This document shows positions 20,903 to 31,400 of a DNA stretch of 64,000 bases, in pieces (the stretch's first letter is position 1; each line of letters opens with the position of its first letter). The notes beneath the pieces were generated by a model, which did no database searches, was not told the DNA's origin, and saw nothing but the letters and a program-made list of their open reading frames with translations. This DNA comes from Aurantiochytrium sp. KH105 (lineage: Eukaryota; Sar; Bigyra; Thraustochytrida; Thraustochytriidae). Made by a program: the position numbers and the translations under genes. The stretch is taken from the NCBI GenBank assembly GCA_003116975.1, contig BGKB01000106.1, forward strand, positions 62,001 to 126,000. Reading direction: 5' to 3'.

Positions 20903-22735
20903 GCGCGGCGCTGATTTTTTTAATTTTTTTGGCTTGGCTTGTTGGTGTGTTCGCGCGATCGCCGCGGCGTGGCGCCACCGGCGCCAAGTTGTCCCTCCCT
21001 CCTTCCTCGCTCCCTCCATCCATCGCGGCCTCCCGCGCCGTCCGGAAGCGGCCCGGACGCGCGCGCCGCACCGCCGGCAGCCGGGCGGAGCCCAGTTCGC
21101 GTGTGCACGGGCCTCCGCACCGCGCAGGCGGTCAAGAGCGCGCGCGCGCGCGACACAAGAGCGCGTGCGCGCGTGCGAGCGGCGCACACCCTGAGGTACC
21201 GTCCGGCGGTACCGGTACCCCTGCGGCCCGTTGAGGAGAAAATAAAAAAAATAATAAAAATGGAAGAGGTGGGTTGAATGAAGAAGGGGAGGGGAGCCCA
21301 AGATTCGCGCGGCGAGCTCGTTCGGCGGGCTGGCGAGGATTTGGTCGGCGTTGGTTGGGACGGAGACGAAGATGATGTTGAAGAAGGTGAAGATGTCCGT
21401 ATTAAGCCGGGAAGATCTTTACCTTCCCGGGGCAGGGGCGGGAGGAGCAAGATGCGGGAATGGCAAAGATCGAATCTTGCGCGAATCTTGCGCTTCTTGA
21501 GAGCCAAGCAGAGAAGCAGGGCAGCTTGCGAGTCCGCGGCGGCGCATCATGAGGGAGGAAATGCGCCACGCGTCTCGGGGCTGGCTGCACTTGGACGTTA
21601 ACCACCACCTGCATGGGAAGCCTGGGAGGCCCGTGGCTTCTGGCCAGGCCATGATCAGCGAGCCAGCTGCCTGATTGACTGCTGCTGCATCACCATTCTT
21701 CATGATCACGTAGCAGGAATCAATTTGCAAACAGACAGAATCTTCTTGGAGAGGCCATGCATGGTCTGGTGTGAGTGATTATTTGCAACCGAGATCTTTG
21801 CGTCGTCTTCAAAGGCCGCCGGTATCGATCGATCGTTCGGTCGGTTAGCAGGAGCTTGCATTGATCGAGAAAAATGAAAAGTCCATGATCGTCAAGATGC
21901 GAAAAGATCGAGGAGTCGCCCACAAGATATATCTTTTCTGCATCAATAATAGGACGACAGCGGCGGCTGCAGCTGCGGGCAGAAGCCAGAAAGCTGATTT
22001 CAGGTTGCGTACTTTGCATGGGCGTGCTCGGCGGCGACGTCTCTTGCTGATTAATCGCTGCTTCGTGGTCGTTTGCTGATCGGCGGGGCCGCATGAAGAC
22101 GACAATGCGAGCCTCTTGTTCGTTCATAGAATGAAAAGCTTTTGTCTTTTTTTGCAAGAGCGGGTCTTGCTCAAACGCTCGGCTGGGGATGCTTGTTTGG
22201 TGACCATTTGTTGATTGATTGCCACATTTATTCTTTGACTCGTCTGCCTGCAACACCTATGTATACTATTCCACTCACCCTAAGAAACTAGACTTTACTT
22301 TGGCTTCTTCTAGCCTTGTAGTATACAGCTGCGTCTCCGAAAGCCCACCGAAGATTACGACACGATAACGACACGATAACGACACGCAGCACCGCTCTTC
22401 TGCAGCACAGCGCTCTTCTGCTTCCTGTCGTGAACTCCGAAGCCTTCGCGAAGCCTTCCTTGACCTCGTGAGTTCTCTTGCCGTCCCCGCTTCCCTTCCT
22501 GTCTGCTGGCTGCTCTACTCCTGCCAATGCTGCTGCTGCTAACGCTGCCGTCATGTGCCACGCTGTCGGTCCCCGCTTGGGCGCACTGCAGTTTTTGCAG
22601 TGCACAACACACACATACAACACACGACAGAGAGGCCGTCAACACTCCACGTAACCAAGGCAAGCAGGCCAGAGAGCGCGGTGCATCATCCATCCCTCCA
22701 CGAGCGTCGTCCCTCGCACGCCAGGCAAGACCGCC

Positions 22736-22883
22736 AGCAAGCAAGCAAGCAAGCAAGCAAGCGAGGTGGAGGCAACCCGTGCGAGAGGTGCGGCGCGCGA
22801 GGAAGCCCCTGGGCGGCCGGCGGCACCGACATCAGGGCGAGATTGCGCGCTGGGCCAAGAGGTATCGATCGATCGATCGATCG
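22736..22883. repeat. (GCAA)n and (ATCG)n microsatellites in leader region
   Basis: Tandem GCAA units at 22736-22762 and ATCG units at 22863-22883, 280-430 bases before the aminotransferase start. GCAA runs recur at 33180-33205 and, degenerate, at 62170-62240. Confidence 0.85.
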
Positions 22884-23165
22884 CCCGCTGTTGATACGGA
22901 GGAGCAGAAGGTGCGCGTGCACTCTGCTGTTGTCAGGCGGTCGATAGAAGGAGAGAGAGGGAGAAAGAAAGTCTTGTGGCGCCGCAGCCGCGCCGCCTGC
23001 ACAACTTGCGCAGAGCCCGAACGGAGCGAGCGGCGAGGCACGACGCGGACGACGAGCGGAGCGGGCCTGCGCGGAGGCGGAGCGGCGGCAGCGGCGGCAG
23101 CGACGGCGGAGGCAGCGGCGGAGGCGGCAGAGGCGGATTGGACGGCGAGCGCGCAGTGGGGAGCC

Positions 23166-25181
23166 ATGGTGCAACTTGTGCAGCTGCTGCCCGGCGGCGA
23201 GGAGACCTGGCTGTGCGCGGACAACGATGACGCGTGCAAGTTTCACCCGGTGACGGTCATGGCGTTTGGGTGCTTTCTCCTGGCGCAGGCGCCCAAGATG
23301 AGCCAGATGAGCGCAACGGTCTCGCTCATCTTTGTGACGTGCGCCCTGCTGGTGGCTTACTTTCCCAGCGCCAACGTGGTGCCCGCCATCGCCATCGAGG
23401 CCCTCGGCGTGGTTATGGTGGCCATCCACGTTCCCATGCTGAACCGCAAGCAGAGCTACGCTTTCATGGCCACGGTGGCCCTCTTTGCCGCGGGCAAGAT
23501 CCTCGACGAGGAGGTCAACGTCAAGATTCTCTTTGCCGCCGTGGGCGTCGGCATGCTCGGCTTTCGCATCTTTCTCGAGCTCATGACGCTGCGCGCCGCG
23601 ACGCCCACTCCCCTCATCTTCCCCATTGTCTCGCATATTATGCCCCGCTGGGCCTTTAGCGACCGCGAGTTCTTTCGCACCGACAACCCGCCCGAGGAGG
23701 TGGCCCAGAAGCGCGAGCAGGCCTTTAACGAGCTCAACAAGCACTGGCAGGGCAAGTTCCCCAAGAGCATTGCCACCAGCTCCTACCTTTCCGACAAGTT
23801 CTCTGACCTGCGCTTCGCCGCGGGTAACCGCGTGTTTATTCCCTTCCAGCGCAAGCTCGAAGGCTGGTGCGACCCTTGCACTGTCCTGGACCACGTCGAG
23901 GGCACGGACCTGATTGATGTCGATGGCCACCGGCTCACGGACGTCAGCGGATCGTACGGTGTCAACGTCTGCGGCTACGAAGAGTACAAGCGCTTCATCT
24001 CCGAGGGCTGGGACCTTACCAAGAACGTTGGCTGCGTCTTGGGCCCGCTTCACCCGCTCGTGCGCGAGAACATTGACATGCTCCGCCAAATTTCCAAAAA
24101 GGAGGAGGTCAGCTTCCACATGAGTGGCACGGAGGCCGTCATGGCTGCCATTCGCCTTGTCCGCTACAACACCCGCAAGAAGTACGTTGTCATCTTTGGT
24201 GGCGCCTACCACGGCTGGTATGATGGTGTGCAGAGCATGGCTGGCAATGAGCGCGTGCCGGGTGACATTCTCACGCTCAAGGACATGTCTCCCGCGTCCA
24301 TGGACGTCATTCGTCTGCGTGCCCACGAAATTGCCGCCGTCATGATCAACCCGCTCCAGGCCTTTCACCCCAACGCCCCGCCCCCTAGCGATCTCGTGCT
24401 CGCCAGCAACACCCGCGGCGCTAGCAGCTCGACGCAGGCCTACAAGGCTTGGCTCGAGCAGATGCGCGAGACCTGCACTCGCTACGGCATCACTCTCATG
24501 TTCGACGAGGTCTACACTGGTTTCCGTCTCGCCCCTGGCGGCGCCCAAGAGTACTTTGGCGTTGAGGCCGACATTGTCACGTATGGCAAGACCCTCGGTG
24601 GCGGTATTGCCAACGGCATTTGCTGCGGTCCCTCGCACTTGATGCGCCGTTCGGACCCTGTCAAGCCGCTGCGCGTGGCCTACGTTATTGGAACCTTTGC
24701 GGCCCAGCCCATTCTCGTTGGTGCCATGAACGTCTTTCTCAAGTGGGTCACCTCGCCGGGTGCTCGCAACGAGTACAACCGTCTGCGCACGGATGTTTCC
24801 GAATGGGTTGTTGACATCAACGCGCGCCTCGAAAAGGAGTTTCCCGAGACCTCGGCCCCGATCCAGATTGCCGCCTACGCCTCGGTCTGGACCATCCTCT
24901 ACAAGCGCCCTGGTCGCTACCATTGGATGCTCCAGTACCTGCTCAAGGATGAGGGTTTGAACTTGTCCTGGGTCGGTACGGGTCGCCTTTCCTTTTCTCT
25001 TGACTTCAAGCGTGATGACCTCGACAAGCTCACCGAGAAGATTGTCCGTGCTTGCCACCGCATGGAGAATGATGGCTGGTGGTGGTACGAGGAGCAGCGC
25101 CAGCCCTCCAAGATGGCCATTCAGCTCTCGCTCGTTGGCGAGATTGTGCGTGCGCTCTTCAAGCGCATGATTTCTTTCTAA
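23166..25181 (+). CDS. Membrane-anchored class III aminotransferase (glutamate-1-semialdehyde aminomutase-like)
   Basis: 671 residues from the ATG at 23166. The frame is open for 213 codons further upstream, but that part is Arg/Ala-rich and microsatellite-laden. Residues ~27-140 form a five-helix hydrophobic block, followed by a soluble PLP-dependent fold-type I domain (~170-640). Catalytic features are HMSGTEAVMAAIRLVR, FGGAYHGWYDG, the metal/PLP aspartate in LMFDEVYTGFR, and TYGKTLGGG with Schiff-base Lys475. The best family match is glutamate-1-semialdehyde 2,1-aminomutase and its non-tetrapyrrole relatives. The natural substrate is unclear. In a heterotroph lacking plastids a tetrapyrrole role is not expected, and many relatives aminate polyketide or lipid-like carbonyls. 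The membrane anchor points to a membrane or lipid-linked substrate (inference). Confidence 0.92.
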   Translation: MVQLVQLLPGGEETWLCADNDDACKFHPVTVMAFGCFLLAQAPKMSQMSATVSLIFVTCALLVAYFPSANVVPAIAIEALGVVMVAIHVPMLNRKQSYAFMATVALFAAGKILDEEVNVKILFAAVGVGMLGFRIFLELMTLRAATPTPLIFPIVSHIMPRWAFSDREFFRTDNPPEEVAQKREQAFNELNKHWQGKFPKSIATSSYLSDKFSDLRFAAGNRVFIPFQRKLEGWCDPCTVLDHVEGTDLIDVDGHRLTDVSGSYGVNVCGYEEYKRFISEGWDLTKNVGCVLGPLHPLVRENIDMLRQISKKEEVSFHMSGTEAVMAAIRLVRYNTRKKYVVIFGGAYHGWYDGVQSMAGNERVPGDILTLKDMSPASMDVIRLRAHEIAAVMINPLQAFHPNAPPPSDLVLASNTRGASSSTQAYKAWLEQMRETCTRYGITLMFDEVYTGFRLAPGGAQEYFGVEADIVTYGKTLGGGIANGICCGPSHLMRRSDPVKPLRVAYVIGTFAAQPILVGAMNVFLKWVTSPGARNEYNRLRTDVSEWVVDINARLEKEFPETSAPIQIAAYASVWTILYKRPGRYHWMLQYLLKDEGLNLSWVGTGRLSFSLDFKRDDLDKLTEKIVRACHRMENDGWWWYEEQRQPSKMAIQLSLVGEIVRALFKRMISF

Positions 25182-25952
25182 AGAGAGAGAGAGAGAGAGG
25201 AAAAAGACTCACGAAGAAGTATAACAGTGTCCGAGCCTCTGTGGTGGTTCAGATGAGTAAAGCAATTCTCATCAACTTATTGGTACAGCCGCACTTTGCA
25301 TGCCCAAGTTGCAACGCAACACCTCTGGACGAAAAAGAAAAAGAAAAAAAGGTCAACTTACGCCTGCAAGAAACCACCCTCGACTGCGGCGCCGTCGCGT
25401 ATAAACAGAAACTAAGAAGGAAAAAAAGGAAAACATAACTTTTTTACTTTGCACAATTTCGACGATTGCTCAAGTTGTATCGCAACACCTCTGGACGAAA
25501 AAAGAAAAAGTACAACGAAAAAGTCAACTTACGCCTGCAAGAAACCACCCTCAACTGCGGCGCCGTTGCGTATAAGCAGAAACTAAAAAGAAAAGAAAGA
25601 GAAACAAAACTTTTTGACTGTGCACAATTTCGACGATTGCTTGCAAACATAGGTCTATCTATTTTGTTCTCCAACGTTTTGGTTCGATCTTTTGGTCTGT
25701 CTGTTCAGATGTGCCGTAGATCGATCTCACACTTCCTCAGCGAAATCATTATCAATGTATAAAAAGAGCAAGCAGTTCTTAGAAAGCTTTTGCCTGGAAC
25801 TAATAGGAAGTCAGAAGCGGATGGAATGACGGACATTAAACACAAGCGACGCAGGCCGCATTCGCAAAAGAAGGGTGATTCGCAGCTAAAAACAGAACAC
25901 ATGACCGGACCAATCACCCTTTTGCTAGCTTTTACGTGCACGATTGCGCAGC
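25182..25952. other. Convergent intergenic region
   Basis: 771 bases between the aminotransferase and RGS stops. It is dominated by the 166-bp tandem duplication and an A/T-rich tail (25650-25790). A short (GA)n run follows the aminotransferase stop at 25182-25199. No other gene. Confidence 0.6.
25305..25644. repeat. 166-bp tandem duplication downstream of the aminotransferase
   Basis: Two head-to-tail units (25305-25470 and 25471-25644) begin CAAGTTG..CGCAACACCTCTGG. Each has a conserved ~66-bp core with about four differences, flanked by purine-rich tracts, and ends GCACAATTTCGACGATTGCT. Each core contains TATAARCAGAAAC (25400 and 25571). It lies in the convergent stretch 25182-25952 and holds no credible protein. 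Confidence 0.85.
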
Positions 25953-26597
25953 TTAGGCTGGTGGCGAACCTTCGCCTTCGCGAGCCGAGGAAACGCGACG
26001 AATCAAGGCAAAGGCGTTGGACGAGGCCCTGCGCATTCGATGTGCAAAGCTACCTTGTTTGCGTCGTTCATCTTCCTGGCGTTTGCGCTCGGATTCGGCA
26101 CGGGCTTGGCGCTCGGACTCGTCGAGTGCATGGACGAAGCGGTTAAAGAAGTTATCGTTCATGAGACGAAAGATTTCTCGTTTTGCTTCGTCGAAACTGT
26201 CGGTCTCAAAGGTGGTGACGGAACGAAGATGCTCGACCACGCGAGCAGGCAAATTGACCTGAAAGAGCGAATCTGGTTCGAGGAACTTTTCAATCATTTG
26301 CAGGCCTGCAGACTGGCGCCACTTGGCTTTGTCGATTCTTTGATACAGCTCGATGGTCTCGAAGAAGAGCAGGTTCTCTTGTGCCAGGGAGCGCCGCAGA
26401 AACTCACGAAACTGGGCGCGCATGTGCGGTCTTCGCAGCACCTCTTTGAGGTCCGCGGGCCTACGGAAGGCCTGCTGCATGTAGAGGTCTTCGTGCGTCA
26501 CGTTGAGGTCCATCTCCTCTTCGTCCTCCGCGTGCGAGTCCTGCGGCACGAGCGCGCGCGTCTTGGGCGCTTTCGGGCCCGACGAAACCAAGCCCAT
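25953..26597 (-). CDS. RGS-domain protein, possibly N-myristoylated
   Basis: 214 residues from the ATG at 26597. Residues ~40-160 form a regulator-of-G-protein-signalling fold: LKEVLRRPHMRAQFREFLRR, SLAQENLLFFETIELY, IEKFLEPDSLFQVNLPARV and FDEAKREIFRLMNDNFFNRFV match the nine-helix RGS box and its conserved LF.. and Asn contacts. RGS domains speed GTP hydrolysis by G-alpha subunits. The first residues MGLVSSG fit an N-myristoylation signal (Gly2, small residue at 6), which would place it at the membrane. The tail is basic and Ser-rich. No other domain is present. Its leader runs into ACGC and GCTC microsatellites. Confidence 0.92.
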   Translation of the reverse strand: MGLVSSGPKAPKTRALVPQDSHAEDEEEMDLNVTHEDLYMQQAFRRPADLKEVLRRPHMRAQFREFLRRSLAQENLLFFETIELYQRIDKAKWRQSAGLQMIEKFLEPDSLFQVNLPARVVEHLRSVTTFETDSFDEAKREIFRLMNDNFFNRFVHALDESERQARAESERKRQEDERRKQGSFAHRMRRASSNAFALIRRVSSAREGEGSPPA

Positions 26598-26636
26598 GGT
26601 CGCGACGCTTCCGCCTGCGTGAACGCACCCAAGCAA

Positions 26637-26667
<31 letters not shown>

Positions 26668-28494
26668 CGAGTGCTCGCTCGCTCGCTCGCTCGCTCGCTG
26701 CGGCTTGGTCAAGACCGTCGAGCGTGAGCTGGCGGCTGGCGGAAAGGAATGTCTTCTCCGTCCCCCTCGACCGACGGTGCCAATGCTGGTTGATGGCGCG
26801 ACGCGATCTCGCGCTCGCTGGCCCGTATCTCCCCCGGCCCCCTTCTCCTCGAGCCGCCTGCGCTCGCTCCGCCGCTGCAGGCGACGGGCGCGTCCTCCTC
26901 GCTCGCGGTCGCCGCGGCGGTCTGCTGCGCGGGGCCTCGTACGTACGAAGGCTTGCTTTTCTGAAGCTGGGCTGGAGATCGACCGCGAGAAGGGCTCCCC
27001 GATTGATTGATTTTGACTGATTCACACGGCACGTGCACGGGCTCGCGGCGCAGCCTCCCTGCGCGCGGGCGCGGCGCGGCGGCGGCTGGCGGCGACGCAC
27101 CCGCGGACGGCGGGCGGCGGGCGTGCGTTCGGCTCTGCTCGCTCGCGCGAAGGCGGCGCGCGCGCGCAAAAAGAGCGGCGCACAAGCGAGAGAGCGAGAG
27201 ATGAAGGAAGGGTAGCTCAGCAGCGGCGCGGGACAGAACGAGGCGTAGATGGAGACTAGGGGGTCCTACGGTGGGCGCGGCACGTGCAGCGGTGCGCACC
27301 CTTCTCCTTCTTCTTCTTCTTCTTTTTCGTCTTTGCTTCTTCGGCTTCTTCTTCTTCTTCTGCAACTGCTGCTGATGCTGCTGCTGGCACTTTAATTTCT
27401 TCGGCGGCTTCTTCTTCTGCCTTCGTCTCGGTCGTTCTTCTTCTTCTTCTTCTTCTTCATTCTTTCTTGTTGCAGACAGCGGCTTGCTGGTTGGTGGACG
27501 AAATCTGTCGGCCGTGGTTGATGGCGACGTACGCGGCGCTTGGTGTGCACAATGAGCATGCATGGCGTGCACCGTGACAGCGAGCACGTCCGGACGGAGA
27601 GGAGGTTGGTCTGCGACACCCTCGAACTGTAGGGGACGTCTATAGCGCGGAGACGAATGAATGGGTTCCGGGAGGAGTCTGGATGGCTGGCGGGAAATAA
27701 GGCGGTCGCGGTATGGACAAAGTTGTCCATGACCCAACGGGTTCATTCATCACGCATGCGTAGCGGAAAATGTGGGTGTGCAGTGCTCATGGTGGGTGTG
27801 CATATATTGCACCTTGCTGCGGCAATGGGTGGTGGTATGGGCAGCGAGTCAGCGCTGGACACCCATTTGTCCACATGGAGGACGTGTTGCTCGCTTGCAC
27901 ACGTCAGTTCGCGTTGCGCCTTTGAGGCATGTATGAAAACCAGGCCTAATTCAAGCTGAAGTGACTGGCCTTGGCTCTTCTTCTAACAAAGCGATTGATA
28001 CCAGAAAAGAGATTCTGGTTACCAGCAAAAAAGGGGATCTAGAACATGACTACTGTGAAGCAAAACGTTCTTACATCTTTACTGTTAGATTGCATTTTAC
28101 CCCTTGCGAGACAAAAACCATTTCGTGTAGATTTTTTCTCATGTGAGCACGTTTAATGGATTCACAATGTCAATAGCAAAAGCTTATGCGCTTCGACGGC
28201 CTCGATTACCCTCATTGTCTCGACATGACTGGCGTCTCATTCTCTTTGGGCCTCTCTACGTAGACATCAGAGACTTAGCTCCACGAAACGGAGATGACGA
28301 GATCTTGCGAGGAGGCGTTGGCAAGAACGGCTGCTCCAGAGACCGACCAAGCGTTCACTACCGACTACAGGCGTCTGCAACGAAGTCTGAGCGCTCAGTT
28401 TTCGGGCTTCGAAGTTACTTTCGGGCAGTATTGTAAACGCTGAGCAAGGGATGCCACAAGGGGCCGGTCGGCCGGCAAGCGTGGGTCCTTCACC
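26598..28494. other. Divergent intergenic region
   Basis: 1.9 kb between RGS and the SAM-domain gene. After the two microsatellites comes a GC-rich half (26700-27280), then a (CTT)n-rich pyrimidine tract (27300-27465), then mixed sequence. Frames here are Arg- or Ser-rich and overlap on both strands. No gene supported. Confidence 0.6.
26636..26699. repeat. Adjacent (ACGC)n and (GCTC)n microsatellites
   Basis: About eight ACGC units (26639-26669) are followed by about seven GCTC units (26673-26699), directly 5' of the RGS gene. Confidence 0.9.
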
Positions 28495-31400
28495 ATGGAA
28501 AACGCGGCGCGCTCGCGGCCTGACGCGCGAAGACAGGCGCGGGAAAAGGGTGCCAAAGCCGCGCGCCAAAAGGCCAAAGCCTTCAAGCTGCGCTTCGTCA
28601 ATGAGGACGGCTCGGTGCGCGAAGTCGCGAGCAAGATGAGCGTGCCTCCGGGCTCGCGACGACCACGCGCACCTTCTGGGCAACGAGCACGAAACCTTGA
28701 AGGACCAAAGGCTCCGCCGCCGCCGCTGCAGCAGCAGCAGCAAGCCCCGCCAATGCGTCAGGCACAGGCCTTGTCGATGAAGGACAAAGTCGAAGATCGA
28801 ATCACGGAGGCCTTTAAGGATCTCGTCGCCACCGCGCCACCTACGACGCGCGAGCTCGAGCTCGAGCTCATGGACAAGTGGACAAAGCCCGCTGCCAAAG
28901 AAGCAAAATCAAGTGCCACCAAGTTGGGTGCGAATAGAACAAAGACGAGCCGAGCGCAAGAGGACGAAGACGAAGACGAAGACGAAGATGAAAGCTGGCC
29001 TCCGATCAAAACAACTCGGGCAAAAAAATTTGCGGCGCGAAAGTCACCATCTGGACTGCGCATTTCGATGCCATCAGCTTTGCGACTGTTTCAAAATGGT
29101 GAATGTGGCATCTTAGAAAGACTGTCACGTGCGCGCTGTGGTCCCTGCGGAATCAAACAAATTACATACTTTGGGCTCATGTCCATTGGCGTGTTGACCG
29201 TATTTTACTTTATCAAACTCGGTGCCCTCATGACCCCGTCTCTCGCATTGGAGGGTGCTCAGGCACATGAGGAATCTCCGGTAGTACCACACGTAACAAC
29301 GCCACCAACGTTCTTGCAGGAGGCTGCAAGTACGTTCTCGGAGCAGGCCGCAAGTGCGCCCCTGACTGAGCCAAGGACACCTCAAACCTCGTGGCCCGTC
29401 GTACACGGAAATCCCGAAACCTCCAAGGCTACCGATGAATACGAAGGCGCTGGTAACGCTCCGTCGACAAAGAATCAGAAGGAAAGCGAGCCTTTGCCAA
29501 ATAAATATGAACAGGATGGTGTCTTTCCGCCTCGCGATGACCAAAACGAGGACAACAAGTCTGATTCTCCCCTTGTGGAAGAGCCAAAGCCCACTTTCAG
29601 TTCTACGCAGCACAACGGGGCCGATGAGTCAAACGTGGTCGGGTCCACGCCTCGGATAAACGATGGCCAAGATGCAAGCACAGTCGGTGCAAACGACGTC
29701 GTGTCCCGGCCACATGTCCATGGCACTCACCAGACGACGACAAGTGAGAATCGCGCCTCAGACGCGTCTTTCAAGCGTACTGACAAACCATCGTGGCCCC
29801 GTGTTCACGATGGTCCTCGCGACGACTCTAACGATGACGCTGCGGCGCTTGGAACGCCTCGTGTATTTGATCCAGTGCCAGCTTCTGAACCGAATGGTTC
29901 TCCACCTCCCGTATCGCACGATGCTGATGCTGAAAAGTCGCTGGTGGCAGGCTCCACGGCTGGGGTGACAACGCCCTCGGTGGAAATCGACGAAGCCCTT
30001 GCCCAATTTTTACAACTCGCGCGTCTCAGTCAATATGCAAGTGCTCTGCTTGATATTGGCGTCGAAACGATGGAAGACCTTCAGCTCTTGGTGCGGGAGG
30101 ATATCGACGAGCTCAAGTCTGTAGGCATGAAGCGCGTTCAGCTGCTTCGTCTCGAGCAAATGTTGCTGCATCGGCCATCGACTGATCCTTTGCGTACAAG
30201 TACAAGCGAGAACGAGGAGGATGTGGATGAGATTTCGGACGCGCGTGCTCCAAGCTTGCCAAAGGTTGATTCTGCAGGCGACCAAAGCGTCGAGACTTAT
30301 TCAGCTGGAAAAAATGACGAGGATTCAATTGCGGAGAGGGAAGCGCCCAAGTCCGGATCGACCCATTCTGTAGAAGACGGTGCACGGGTCTCGAATCTTG
30401 ACAGCAAAAGAGAATCTAAAAGCTCGAACTCGCATCCTCTGGTGAAAAGTCCAAAGGACAAGATCGCGCGCCCGGTCTCTACTCAAGGTGACCACGCAGC
30501 AAGGTCGCAAGGCTCTGCATCGTCGGTGGCAACAAACGTGGACCTTCAGCTTAATGTTGATGTTCAATCAAACGACGACTCTGGAGACAACGCAGCCGAT
30601 TCTTCAGTCGCAGCCCAAGACCAAGTGCCATCTCAGGAGTTGGCAAAGGACGAAGTCACAAGCCCGATCTCTACTCGAGGCAACAACGCAGCAGAATTGC
30701 AAGACACGGCATCGTCGGTGGTGGCAACAAATGTACATTCCCAGCCCAAAGTTGACGGTGAAAATTCAGGGGACAACGCAGCTGATTCTTCAGTCGCAGC
30801 CCAAGACCAAGTGCCATCTCAGGAGTTGGCAAAGGACGAAGTCACAAGCCCGATCTCTACTCGAGGAAAAAACGCAGCAGAATTGCAAGACACGACATCG
30901 TCGATGGCAACAAACGTGGACCTTCAACCGTATATTGAAGACCAACAAAATAAAGACTCTGAGGACAGCGCAGTTGACTCAGCTCAAGACAAAGCGCCAT
31001 CTCAGGAGTCGGCAAAGGACGAGATCACAAGTTCGATCTCTACTCAAGGAAAAAACGCAGCAGAACCGCAAAACACGGCATCGTCGGTGGCAGCACATGT
31101 GGACCTTCAACCTTATGTTGAAGACCAACAGAATAAAGACTCTGAGGACAGCGCAGCTGACTCAGTCGCAGTTCAAGAAAGAAATGACATAGCACCGCAA
31201 GAGAATGCGATTTCTGAGTCAGCGAGCGCAGCGTCGCAGCCAATGATCAATGCCCCCGCAAACAACGACGTTGACGACAAGAATGTGTTGTCTGAGCCAG
31301 GAAGCGCAGCGTCGCAGCCACGAGTGGACGACGCACAGGGTGGAGAAGCGGGCTCAAAGACAAAGTCAACCAACAGCCGTTCATCTGACTTGAAAAGCGA

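Larger units (their letters stand above)
19540..23165. other. Long divergent intergenic region
   Basis: 3.6 kb between two divergent starts with no gene I can support. It contains a CA/GT tract (19555-19620), a TCTGC pentamer run (20541-20590), a symmetric CACTTGC array (20826-20902), (GCAA)n at 22736-22762 and (ATCG)n at 22863-22883. A frame at 20377-21234 and others are Arg/Ala/Ser low complexity. A proline-rich frame ending at 20362 is too short to call. Confidence 0.6.
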
